DNA of 64,000 nucleotides from Paenibacillus gyeongsangnamensis (GTDB taxonomy: Bacteria > Bacillota > Bacilli > Paenibacillales > NBRC-103111). Location: positions 62,001-126,000 of the forward strand of contig NZ_JAQAGZ010000020.1 in NCBI RefSeq assembly GCF_027533625.1, given 5' to 3'. Shown piece after piece: positions 35,999-43,574 of the stretch. The position numbers and the translations under genes were made by a program. The notes beneath the pieces are model-generated. The model saw only the letters and a list, made by a program, of their open reading frames with translations. It had not been told where the DNA came from and ran no database searches. Numbering within the stretch: position 1 is the first letter of the stretch; every line of letters starts with the position of its first letter.

Positions 35999-36907
35999 AT
36001 GATGAAAAGAAGGCTGATTCCGGCTCTTATTATATGTATTCTGGCGGCATGTCTATGTACGTTAAGCAATCCTTCTCAAGTGAGAGCGACTTGGGTCTGG
36101 AATTCCGATCTGATCTCTAAGGACCCGGAGCAGCTGCTCGCTTTTGCCCGAAACAACCGGGTCAATCTGATCTTTTTGCAAATCAATCCGAAGCTAAGCT
36201 TCGGCGAATATCGCGCTTTTATTGAAAAAGCAAGCTTGTCCGGCATCCGAATTCATGCACTGGACGGCGATCCTTCCTGGGCGAGGAAGGAGAATCAACA
36301 TAAAATTGCGGAACTGGTCGCATGGGTCCGCGCGTATAACGAATCGGCTTCCGGACTGCAAAAGATAAAGGGCATTCATTTGGATATGGAGCCTTATAAC
36401 GAACCGGGATGGAATACGAATCAAAAGCAAAGCATGATCGACGGTTGGCTTTCGTCCATGGATTATTTTACTTCGTTGACCAAGGGACTGAAGGACGTGG
36501 AAGCAGGAGCCGATTTGCCCTTCTGGCTGGATGAGGTCCCGGTTTCTCCGGCAAAAAATGCCACCCCCATGAACAGCTGGATGCTGGAGCGGCTGGATTA
36601 TGTAACGATCATGGCCTACCGCGATCAGGCGCTCAGCCGAGGCGGTATCGTGGACGTCGTAAAGCATGAGCTCGAAACGGCCAGTAGGTTAAACAAGAAA
36701 GTGATCGTCGGCATTGAAACGAACCCCGTGAAACCGGGGTATACCACATTTTACGATAAGGGAATGAGTTATGTTAAGGAGCAGATGCAGCTGACTGAGC
36801 GAACGTTAGCCGTTTATCCCTCTTACCGGGGCATTGCAATCCATGATTTCGAAGGATGGAAGCAGCTGGCGAGCGCTTCTATTTCTCCGCTTGGTCAAGG
36901 GCAGTGA
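35999..36907 (+). CDS. Secreted TIM-barrel protein, GH18-like glycosidase fold
   Basis: 302 residues. The N-terminal signal peptide has a cysteine-rich hydrophobic core ('LIPALIICILAACLCTL', about 5-21); LAAC is not followed by typical lipoprotein residues, so lipidation is uncertain. The mature part shows strand motifs of a (beta/alpha)8 barrel: 'VNLIFLQINP', 'KIKGIHLDMEPYNEPGW' with a D-x-E pair as in GH18-type enzymes, 'LPFWLDEVPVSP', 'LDYVTIMAYRDQA' and 'KKVIVGIETNPVKPGYTTF'. Hydrolysis of a glycan is plausible but unproven. AAGGAG lies rather far (14 bases) upstream. Confidence 0.75.
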   Translation: MMKRRLIPALIICILAACLCTLSNPSQVRATWVWNSDLISKDPEQLLAFARNNRVNLIFLQINPKLSFGEYRAFIEKASLSGIRIHALDGDPSWARKENQHKIAELVAWVRAYNESASGLQKIKGIHLDMEPYNEPGWNTNQKQSMIDGWLSSMDYFTSLTKGLKDVEAGADLPFWLDEVPVSPAKNATPMNSWMLERLDYVTIMAYRDQALSRGGIVDVVKHELETASRLNKKVIVGIETNPVKPGYTTFYDKGMSYVKEQMQLTERTLAVYPSYRGIAIHDFEGWKQLASASISPLGQGQ

Positions 36908-36942
36908 ATTTCCGCTCGTTTAAAAAATTCCAAAAAATGGCA

Positions 36943-36971
36943 TTGTAGACAGAGGGCGAGAGAGTTAAAAT
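36943..36971 (+). promoter_or_regulatory. Promoter-like sequence in a non-coding stretch
   Basis: TTGTAG and TAAAAT separated by 17 bases, downstream of the barrel gene's stop and upstream of a strong terminator, with no open reading frame between. It could start a small RNA of about 90 bases. Confidence 0.35.
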
Positions 36972-37040
36972 CTGGATAACGGCCTGTTATATTGGCATCA
37001 ACCGAGTGGTCTTATCTTAAGCATATAGCTCACTTGGCTT

Positions 37041-37066
37041 AAAAGCGCCCTCACGGGCGCTTTTTT
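37041..37066 (+). terminator. Strong terminator
   Basis: AAAAGCGCCC-tcac-GGGCGC followed by six T. Repeat copy C starts two bases later. Confidence 0.92.
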
Positions 37067-37068
37067 GA

Positions 37069-37166
37069 TTGATAAAAATTTATAAGTTTTTCGCGACTTA
37101 TAGCTTCGCATCAACCTTGATAAACGCGCTGGTCCTTGTAAGACAAGGACGGCGTAGCCGTTTATA
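37069..37166 (+). repeat. Terminator-associated structured repeat, copy C
   Basis: About 98 bp. It starts TTGATAAAAATTTATAAG and ends CCGTTTATACTG, the most diverged right end of the five. The linker and GTCCTTG-taaga-CAAGGAC hairpin are intact. Confidence 0.92.
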
Positions 37167-37332
37167 CTGTCGTCATGGAATCTGCCGTGAAAACCGCCTC
37201 GTTGCTTCAAAAAATAATGGTAATTATTTATAAAAACCGGGTCTTTCAGCTTATATTCAAAAGGCCCGACTATCCAATATATTTAGGAGCGTCGATACAT
37301 GGAGTATCGCTGATAAAAGGAGCGTGGGCTTT
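37167..37332 (+). promoter_or_regulatory. Leader region of the Hcp-like gene
   Basis: Two hairpins are visible: CGGGTCTTT/AAAGGCCCG (37240-37271) and AGCG-tc-GATAC/GTATCGCT (37288-37313). The second lies just before the ribosome binding site AAAAGGAG and could influence translation. No clear promoter was found. Confidence 0.35.
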
Positions 37333-37929
37333 ATGAAAGGATTAAAAAAGCAGCTTCTAACGGCATTAATTGTATTTTTGATGGCAGTGACCTTAACCGT
37401 TCCAGCCGCCGCAGCAGCACCGGCAACCGCTGTAAACGCACAAGCGGGTCCAAATTTTGACGTCTATTTGAAGCTTGATGGCATTGAGGGCGAATCCGCC
37501 GAAAGGAGTCACGTAAAATGGATCGAAATCGCAGACGTTCAATTTGACGTTTCTAATACTTCATCACATGCAGCAGGATCGGGCTCGGGTGCAGGAAAAA
37601 GCACCCTTAATCAATTTTCGGTCACAAAATTGCGGTTCGATTCTTCTTCAATTCATTTATTTCAAGCTGCACTCACCGGACAAAAAATCAAAAATGGACA
37701 GCTCGTTTTCTTAAGGCACAATAAAGACGGCAATGCTCCTGCTCCGATGTTAACTATCGATTTGGATACGGTGTATGTGTCGGATTATCAATTTAACAAT
37801 ACCGTTGAAACGCTTAACTTAAAATTTAAATCCATAAAAATGAGGTACTCGGCTATTGATGCTAAAGGAAATTTATCGGCTCCTGTCACCGGCGGCTGGG
37901 ATTTCGCCCAAAACTCCGTTATCAAATAA
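37333..37929 (+). CDS. Secreted Hcp-like (type VI tube protein family) protein
   Basis: 198 residues from the ATG at 37333, with AAAAGGAG 10 bases upstream. A clear Sec signal peptide (about 1-30, 'LIVFLMAVTLTVPAAAAAP') precedes a domain with Hcp1-family hallmarks. These are 'FDVYLKLDGIEGESAERSH' and 'KWIEIADVQFDVS', then 'GSGSGAGKSTLNQFSVTKLRFDSSS', 'LFQAALTGQKIKNGQLVF', 'DTVYVSDYQF' and 'ETLNLKFKSIKMRY', and finally 'GGWDFAQNSVIK' at the end. Hcp forms hexameric rings in Gram-negative type VI systems. Here the organism is Gram-positive, the protein is exported, and no other type VI gene is nearby, so a stand-alone secreted ring-forming protein is the best guess. Confidence 0.8.
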   Translation: MKGLKKQLLTALIVFLMAVTLTVPAAAAAPATAVNAQAGPNFDVYLKLDGIEGESAERSHVKWIEIADVQFDVSNTSSHAAGSGSGAGKSTLNQFSVTKLRFDSSSIHLFQAALTGQKIKNGQLVFLRHNKDGNAPAPMLTIDLDTVYVSDYQFNNTVETLNLKFKSIKMRYSAIDAKGNLSAPVTGGWDFAQNSVIK

Positions 37930-37989
37930 TATCTTTGAATCCATCCCGCCAGAACCGTGCCATGTAATCGGTAACGGAGCTGCCCAATC

Positions 37990-38029
37990 AAAAAGCGTGC
38001 CTAATCTTTAACGATTTGGCACGCTTTTT
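37990..38029. terminator. Bidirectional terminator
   Basis: AAAAAGCGTGCC and GGCACGCTTTTT, a perfect stem with a 16-base loop, between the Hcp-like and ABC-F genes. Confidence 0.9.
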
Positions 38030-38041
38030 GGAGAATTCCGT

Positions 38042-39598
38042 TTAGAACACTTTCGTCGTCCAGGTTTCGCAATTCCACGTATCCGTTACGACATCGCGAT
38101 AAAATTCGGGTTCGTGCGAAATCAGCAGAATGCTGCCTTTATACGCCTTGAGGGCACGCTTCAGCTCATCCTTCGCATCTACGTCCAAATGGTTGGTCGG
38201 CTCGTCGAGCACGAGCAAATTCGTCTCGCGGTTGATCAGCTTGCAGAGACGCACCTTCGCCTTCTCGCCGCCGCTAAGTACGGCTACCTTGCTCTCGATA
38301 TGCTTGGTTGTCAGCCCGCACTTGGCCAGAGCCGCACGCACCTCGAACTGCGAGTAGGAAGGGAATTCATTCCATACTTCCTCAATGCACGTATTGTAGT
38401 TGGCCTCCTTCATTTCCTGCTCGAAATACCCGATGCTCAGGTTATCTCCAAGCTGGACCGAGCCGGAGATGGCCGGAATCTCGCCAAGGATGCTTCGTAG
38501 CAGCGTCGTTTTCCCTATACCGTTCGCGCCCACTAGCGCAATCTTCTGGCCGCGTTCCATCCGGAGATTGAGCGCTCTCGATAACGGGCTGTCGTAACCG
38601 ATGACGAGATTCTCCGCTTCGAAGATGAGCTTGCCGGACGTTCTTGCATCCTTGAAGTTGAACTGCGGCTTCGGTTTCTCCTTCGCCAGCTCGATGACGT
38701 CCATCTTGTCGAGCTTCTTTTGCCTCGACATCGCCATGTTCCGCGTCGCGACGCTTGCCTTGTTCCGGGCTACGAAGTCCTTCAAATCGGCAATTTCTTG
38801 CTGCTGGCGCTTAAAGGCAGATTCCAGCTGCTGCTTCTTCATTTCGTAAACCTGCTGGAAATGATCGTAGTCGCCGACATAACGGTTCAACTCCTGATTT
38901 TCCATATGATAGATCAGATTAATGACGCTGTTCAGGAACGGAATATCATGCGAAATGAGAATGAAGGCATTCTCGTACTCCTGCAGGTAACGCTTCAGCC
39001 AATCGATATGCACTTCGTCGAGATAGTTCGTCGGCTCGTCGAGGAGCAGGATATCCGGTTTCTCGAGCAGCAGCTTGGCCAGCAGCACCTTCGTCCGCTG
39101 TCCGCCGCTGAGGTCGTTGACGTCCTTATCGAGTCCGATATCGGTAAGCCCGAGTCCCCGGGCGGTTTCTTCAATCTTGGCATCAATCATATAAAAATCC
39201 TGATTGGTCAGCATATCCTGAATGGTTCCGACATCCTCAAGCAGTTGCTCCAGCTCTTCCGGGGATACTTCGCCCATCTTGCCGTACATATCGTTCATCT
39301 CTTGCTCCATATCGAACAAGTATTGAAAGGCTCCCTTCAGGACGCCGCGGATCGTCATGCCCTTGCTCAGCACCGCATGCTGGTCGAGATAGCCGACACG
39401 CATTCTTTTGGACCATTCGATCTTGCCGTCGTCCGGCTGAAGCTTGCCCGTAATGATGTTCATGAAGGTGGATTTGCCTTCGCCGTTGGCTCCGATGAGA
39501 CCGATATGCTCGCCTTTGAGCAGGCGGAAGGATACGTCGTTGAAGATGGCGCGGTCGCCAAAGCCGTGGCTTAGTCGTTCTACGTTTAGTATGCTCAT
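38042..39598 (-). CDS. ABC-F family ATPase (YkpA/YbiT-like)
   Basis: 518 residues from the ATG at 39598, with AAAAGG eight bases upstream; a GTG at 39607 is possible. There are two ABC cassettes and no membrane segment. Walker A is GANGEGKS and GANGIGKT; the signatures are 'LSGGQRTKVLLAKLL' and 'LSGGEKAKVRLCKLI', each followed by LLLDEPTNYLD or LVLDEPTNHLD. The inter-domain P-site-tRNA-interaction linker is 'RNKASVATRNMAMSRQKKLDKM'. ABC-F proteins act on ribosomes to relieve stalling or, in some cases, protect from antibiotics; this one resembles the housekeeping YkpA type with a short C-terminus. A good promoter lies upstream. Confidence 0.92.
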   Translation of the reverse strand: MSILNVERLSHGFGDRAIFNDVSFRLLKGEHIGLIGANGEGKSTFMNIITGKLQPDDGKIEWSKRMRVGYLDQHAVLSKGMTIRGVLKGAFQYLFDMEQEMNDMYGKMGEVSPEELEQLLEDVGTIQDMLTNQDFYMIDAKIEETARGLGLTDIGLDKDVNDLSGGQRTKVLLAKLLLEKPDILLLDEPTNYLDEVHIDWLKRYLQEYENAFILISHDIPFLNSVINLIYHMENQELNRYVGDYDHFQQVYEMKKQQLESAFKRQQQEIADLKDFVARNKASVATRNMAMSRQKKLDKMDVIELAKEKPKPQFNFKDARTSGKLIFEAENLVIGYDSPLSRALNLRMERGQKIALVGANGIGKTTLLRSILGEIPAISGSVQLGDNLSIGYFEQEMKEANYNTCIEEVWNEFPSYSQFEVRAALAKCGLTTKHIESKVAVLSGGEKAKVRLCKLINRETNLLVLDEPTNHLDVDAKDELKRALKAYKGSILLISHEPEFYRDVVTDTWNCETWTTKVF

Positions 39599-39636
39599 GA
39601 ATGACACCTTTTCTATTTAATCTTGATTCCTGTAAT

Positions 39637-39665
39637 ATTATAAGCTCTAAGGGCAGAACACTCAA
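39637..39665 (-). promoter_or_regulatory. Promoter of the ABC-F gene
   Basis: On the minus strand TTGAGT and TATAAT are separated by 17 bases, 38 bases before the start codon. Confidence 0.65.
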
Positions 39666-39740
39666 TGTCGAATATAGGGAGGCAGGGATTGGGACGCAGC
39701 ATTGAGAATATAAATGTGAACGTACTCAAGTGTTTGCAAT

Positions 39741-39772
39741 CGGACAATCGGACAATCGGACAAAGCGGACAG
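39741..39772 (+). repeat. Short tandem repeat of an 8-base unit
   Basis: CGGACAAT twice, then CGGACAAA and GCGGACAG, directly upstream of the AGGAGG of the lipoprotein gene. Confidence 0.7.
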
Positions 39773-39783
39773 GAGGCTGGAAA

Positions 39784-40071
39784 ATGAAAATAAAGTCTTT
39801 CTTGACAATGGCTTTGCTGCTCGCGGCCATGCTCTCTTTATCGGGCTGCGTGCCTGGGGACGGGGCCAGCAATGCGCAGCATCCCGCCGGATTTTTTTGG
39901 GGGATATGGCACGGCTGGATTGCTCCCGTTTCCTTGGTGATCGGCTTTTTCAAGCATCATATCCGGGTCTATGAAGTCCATAACATCGGATGGTGGTACG
40001 ACTTGGGATATTACATCGCGATTATTAGCGGCTTCGGCGGCATTTCGCTGTTTCGCCGGGACAAACATTAG
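39784..40071 (+). CDS. Small lipoprotein with C-terminal membrane segments
   Basis: 95 residues from the ATG at 39784, with AGGAGG seven bases upstream. A type II signal peptide ends LSLSGC (Cys near 20). The mature part is hydrophobic, with 'FFWGIWHGWIAPVSLVIGFF' and 'WWYDLGYYIAIISGFGGISLF' as two likely membrane helices separated by a short polar loop 'KHHIRVYEVHN'. I recognise the pattern as a widespread hypothetical membrane protein but know no function. The 8-base repeats upstream may vary the distance to the promoter. Confidence 0.78.
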   Translation: MKIKSFLTMALLLAAMLSLSGCVPGDGASNAQHPAGFFWGIWHGWIAPVSLVIGFFKHHIRVYEVHNIGWWYDLGYYIAIISGFGGISLFRRDKH

Positions 40072-40113
40072 CGGACGGACCTGTTCAAGCATCTAATCGT
40101 GAAGGAGCCAACT

Positions 40114-40179
40114 CATGTTTACAAGATCAACGCCCCCGATAACGGATGAACAGGGGAACGAGCTGCCCGGCGGCGGCTG
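40114..40179 (+). pseudogene. Possible N-terminal remnant of an alpha/beta-hydrolase gene
   Basis: ATG with GAAGGAG eight bases upstream, 21 codons (MFTRSTPPITDEQGNELPGGG) and a stop. The phrase 'PPITDEQGNELPG' resembles the N-terminus of proline-iminopeptidase-like hydrolases, which continue for ~300 residues; nothing of the rest is seen. It may instead be a genuine short peptide. Confidence 0.3.
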
Positions 40180-40186
40180 ATGACGA

Positions 40187-40969
40187 TTAAAGGCGAATGC
40201 CGAAGTAAGCGGCGAGCGACGCTTTGTATTCCTCCTCGGTTTCCGGGATAAACGAGCGGACGCCTTCTGCGGTAAAAAGCCTGAATTCCTTCCCGGCAAC
40301 GGTATTCCGGCCTTCCCGGGTACGGATCGCAATCATCGGCTGGCTTACGAAGATGGAATCCGGGGCGTTCTCGCACCAGTAGGTAGCCATAATGAAATCC
40401 TTAGGCAGCTGCGGCTCCTCCGTGAACGAGTAAAGCCATTTCCACTCGTCCTTCTTTAATTCGCAGAGCACCCACCCGTAGTACGGATCTCTCTTCAACC
40501 GGTACGTTTCGTCTCCCTGCCGGTGAACAAGCCCTTCCTCCATCTTGATGGGCCGCCGGGGCACGATCCCTCCGACGCCGACATCGCATAAGTAGGAAGC
40601 ATCGCCGGTCTCCACCTTTAATACCTGATGGCGTCTTTTGGGTGGAGGTGCGGGTTCGTCCCGCCAAAATCGGGCCATCAGATCGGTTACGGAATAGCCC
40701 AGCTCGCGCAGCAGCCAGCTGAAGAGGGCATTGAGCTCGAAGCAATAACCGCCTCGTCTCCGGGTCACGATCTTTTCCAGAAGGTCGTCGATTTCGAGCG
40801 ATAGCGGTTTACGGTGAAGGATATCCAAATTCTCATAAGGCACGGTATGAAGATGGCATTCTTGAAGCTGCTCCAAAACGGCCGGACTGCACTCCAGCGG
40901 ACCTTCATAACCGATACGTTCCAAATAAGCACGGACTTCGGGACTAACATCGCTTTGCTGTTTCCCCAT
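40187..40969 (-). CDS. nat: Arylamine N-acetyltransferase
   Basis: 260 residues from the ATG at 40969, with GGGAGGAG 11 bases upstream; a further ATG seven codons earlier contains that binding site and is unlikely. The Cys-His-Asp triad is present: C76 in 'RRGGYCFELNALF', H114 in 'KRRHQVLKVE' and D129 in 'YLCDVGVGG'. 'PYENLDI' and 'RPIKM' are typical of the family. It transfers acetyl groups from acetyl-CoA to arylamines or hydrazines, mostly for detoxification. Monocistronic and cytoplasmic. Confidence 0.92.
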   Translation of the reverse strand: MGKQQSDVSPEVRAYLERIGYEGPLECSPAVLEQLQECHLHTVPYENLDILHRKPLSLEIDDLLEKIVTRRRGGYCFELNALFSWLLRELGYSVTDLMARFWRDEPAPPPKRRHQVLKVETGDASYLCDVGVGGIVPRRPIKMEEGLVHRQGDETYRLKRDPYYGWVLCELKKDEWKWLYSFTEEPQLPKDFIMATYWCENAPDSIFVSQPMIAIRTREGRNTVAGKEFRLFTAEGVRSFIPETEEEYKASLAAYFGIRL

Positions 40970-41145
40970 AAGCTTCTTCACTCCTCCCATTTTTAACCAT
41001 CATGTCAGTTGTGACCTTATTTTATCATACTCACGTTTGCATTAGACGAAAAAAAAGTCGACGGCCGGGTAAATGGCGTGCCGTGTAGGCGGCAGCGGAA
41101 CATTCAGCGATATTGTAAACGCCGTCAGAGCCGCGCAGAAGCACG

Positions 41146-41188
41146 AATAGGGCTGTCCCGTGCCGTATAGACACGGGGCAGCCCTATT
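41146..41188. terminator. Inverted repeat, probable terminator of helD
   Basis: AATAGGGCTGtCCCGTG and CACGGGGCAGCCCTATT pair over about 16 bp with a short loop; the T-tract is weak. Confidence 0.65.
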
Positions 41189-41193
41189 CGGGT

Positions 41194-43356
41194 TTAAAAC
41201 GATTGGACGAATTCGCCCGTTATGCCCCCGATTAACGGGGACGGCTCGCTGCTGTAATAAAGCTTTAGCTCGTGAAGGGCGCGGGTACAGCCGACGTAGA
41301 GCAGCTTCGCGTCCTGCGGCGCGGCGGCGTAATTCACGGAGTCGACGTCGACGATGAGCGCCGTGTCGAACTCGAGCCCTTTGGCCATGTAAACCGGCAG
41401 TACCGATACGCCGCCTTCATACTGCTGCTGGCCCGGAATAATGAGATGAACCTCGCAGCCCGCCGCTTGGAGCCGCTCGTGCAGCTTGCGGCAGCGCTCC
41501 TCCGAGCGGGCTAGCACGGCCAAGGTCCCATTGCCGCCTTTGGCGCGGTGAGCGGCAATTTCCTCCGTCAGCTTGCGGATCAGACCGTCCTCATCCGTGT
41601 TCACCATCGCCACAGGCTCGCCGCTGCGGAATACCGGCACCGCAAGAGCGGGAGGCTCGGCGATGCCGGCCTTCAGCACTTCGTTCGCGAAGTAAATGAT
41701 CTCCATCGTCGAGCGGTAGCTCCGATTGAGCGTGAAGTAGGCGCTCTGATCCTCCGGGAAGAGGGACAAAAACTCCTTCCAATCGATCACGCCTTGGTAC
41801 GCGTGAATGCCTTGGGACAAGTCGCCAAGAATGGAGAACGACCCGTTCTTCGTATGAAGAGACAGCAGCGCTACCTGAAACGGCGAGAAATCCTGCGCTT
41901 CGTCGATCACGGTATGATCGAAGCGGAGATCGCCGTGAATGCCGATGAAGCGGCTGCGCAAGTAGAGCAGGGGAGCGAGGTCCTCGGGCTCGACTTTCTT
42001 TTTCTTCGCGAGAGCGGCGGTGGCGGTGCGAATCGGTTCCGGTACATACGCATGGGCTTCTTCCGTCAGCCAAGCCGGCCTGCTGTTGCTTTCCGCGAAC
42101 AGTTCTTTGTAAAATGTAAAGGGTGAATAGGCGGTCCATGCCTTGGAATAGTCGCGCAGCTTGGCCGAGCCCTTCTTCTTGTACTCTTTCTTGAGATGGA
42201 CCTCCCACACCTTGTCGAGCTCCATCTCCATCCAGCGCTTGATGCGCGCCAGGACGCGCTCGCGCCGTTTCATCAGCGGCTCGTGCTTATATTCGACCTC
42301 GTACCATTCACGAATCGTCCGCTGAGACAGTCTGGCGCGCTCCCATGGCGTAAAATCGGCTTGAGGCGCGGCTTGCGCTTCATAGGCATCGACAACGCGC
42401 CCGAGCCAATTCATGTATGTGACAGAGCCCTTGATACGACCCGGAGCCCGGTCGTCCATCACCGGGCTGTCCGCTGCATTGCCGAACCAGAAGAGCAGCC
42501 GCTCGGCCGCGTCCGTCAGCTTCACTTCATGCTCCAGCAGCTCGAGCGCCCAATCGGCGAACGTCGTTTGCTGAATATGGCCTACGCCGAGCTCCGGGAG
42601 CACACCGGATATGTAATCGAGGAACATGCGGTTCGGTGCGAAGATGATCATTTTTTCCGCATGCACCTGGTTCCTGTAGTGATACAGCAGATATGCGAGC
42701 CGGTGAAGGGCTACGGTCGTTTTGCCGCTGCCCGCGACGCCCTGGATAACGAGCGCGTTGTTCTTGCCCGCACGAATGATGGAATCCTGCTCGGCTTGGA
42801 TGGTGGAAACGATGTCGCGCAGCCGGTTGTCCTTGTTCTCGCCGAGGCGGTACAGCAGGAACTCGTCGGTGACGGCCATCGCATCGCCGCTGCGGTCGAA
42901 CGTGTCGACGACGCGCTGAAGCAGCTGCTTGCGGATGACGAGGTTTCGTTTCAAGTAAACGAGCCCATCGATCGTCCCGTCGGGAGATTCATAAGCCGCT
43001 TTGTCCGTTCCGCCGGTGAAGGAGTAGAACAGGCTCGCCACCGGGGCGCGCCAGTCGACGACGAGCAGCTCGGGCGAATCGGCACGTTCGACGCCGAACT
43101 TTCCTATATATAACGGAGTGGGCTCCGGCTTGCCTTCCTCCTGGAAATCCAGCCTGCCGAAGTATGGCTCGGGTCCGGCTTGCGCCAAGCTGTGCCGTTT
43201 GTTCTCGCGAATCGATTCCAATACCTGCTCGGTCAGATCGGGACCGGTATAAGGCGGGATGGCCCGGAGCTCCGCCAGATGGCGGTCCATTTCTTCAATA
43301 GTGAGCTCCAGACGGGCCAATTCTTCTTGATAAGCGTTCTGCAGACCAGATTCCAA
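41194..43356 (-). CDS. helD: HelD-like RNA polymerase recycling motor (UvrD/Rep-type helicase fold)
   Basis: 720 residues, slightly shorter than B. subtilis HelD (about 774). The N-terminal coiled coil 'AYQEELARLELTIEEMDRHLAEL' is the arm that inserts into the RNA polymerase secondary channel. Superfamily 1 motifs follow: Q-motif/Walker A 'IQGVAGSGKTTVALHRLAYLL' (near 208), Walker B 'FDHTVIDEAQDFSPFQ', motif III 'ILGDLSQGIHAYQG', motif IV 'LNRSYRSTMEI' and motif VI 'LLYVGCTRALHELKLYY'. HelD removes stalled polymerase from DNA and can affect rifampicin tolerance in some species. Single gene. Confidence 0.9.
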   Translation of the reverse strand: MESGLQNAYQEELARLELTIEEMDRHLAELRAIPPYTGPDLTEQVLESIRENKRHSLAQAGPEPYFGRLDFQEEGKPEPTPLYIGKFGVERADSPELLVVDWRAPVASLFYSFTGGTDKAAYESPDGTIDGLVYLKRNLVIRKQLLQRVVDTFDRSGDAMAVTDEFLLYRLGENKDNRLRDIVSTIQAEQDSIIRAGKNNALVIQGVAGSGKTTVALHRLAYLLYHYRNQVHAEKMIIFAPNRMFLDYISGVLPELGVGHIQQTTFADWALELLEHEVKLTDAAERLLFWFGNAADSPVMDDRAPGRIKGSVTYMNWLGRVVDAYEAQAAPQADFTPWERARLSQRTIREWYEVEYKHEPLMKRRERVLARIKRWMEMELDKVWEVHLKKEYKKKGSAKLRDYSKAWTAYSPFTFYKELFAESNSRPAWLTEEAHAYVPEPIRTATAALAKKKKVEPEDLAPLLYLRSRFIGIHGDLRFDHTVIDEAQDFSPFQVALLSLHTKNGSFSILGDLSQGIHAYQGVIDWKEFLSLFPEDQSAYFTLNRSYRSTMEIIYFANEVLKAGIAEPPALAVPVFRSGEPVAMVNTDEDGLIRKLTEEIAAHRAKGGNGTLAVLARSEERCRKLHERLQAAGCEVHLIIPGQQQYEGGVSVLPVYMAKGLEFDTALIVDVDSVNYAAAPQDAKLLYVGCTRALHELKLYYSSEPSPLIGGITGEFVQSF

Positions 43357-43574
43357 GGGGGATACCTCCGTTTCGTAGTTACATAAAGTTTAGGCTCAAA
43401 GGAGATTTAATATATCATAACAGGGCCGCCGCTTCAAGGGAGTAATTTTTTTGAAACAAAGAGGGCCAATCCTCGTATAGGATAAGGCTGGAATCGTTTG
43501 CCCCGGAAAGACCGGTCGATCCGGGAAACATTAGTCGAAGCGCGGACAAGCGCACGGAATATGGGAGTGAAATC

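Noticed and set aside
36998-37210. ORF with 'VLQGPARLSRLMRSYKS' and similar ORFs at the other repeat copies
   Set aside because: The recurring peptide is only the translation of the ~100-bp structured repeat; copies have differing frames and ends and no binding site.
37333-37929. A type VI secretion locus
   Set aside because: Only the Hcp-like protein is present; flanking genes are unrelated and the protein has a Sec signal peptide.
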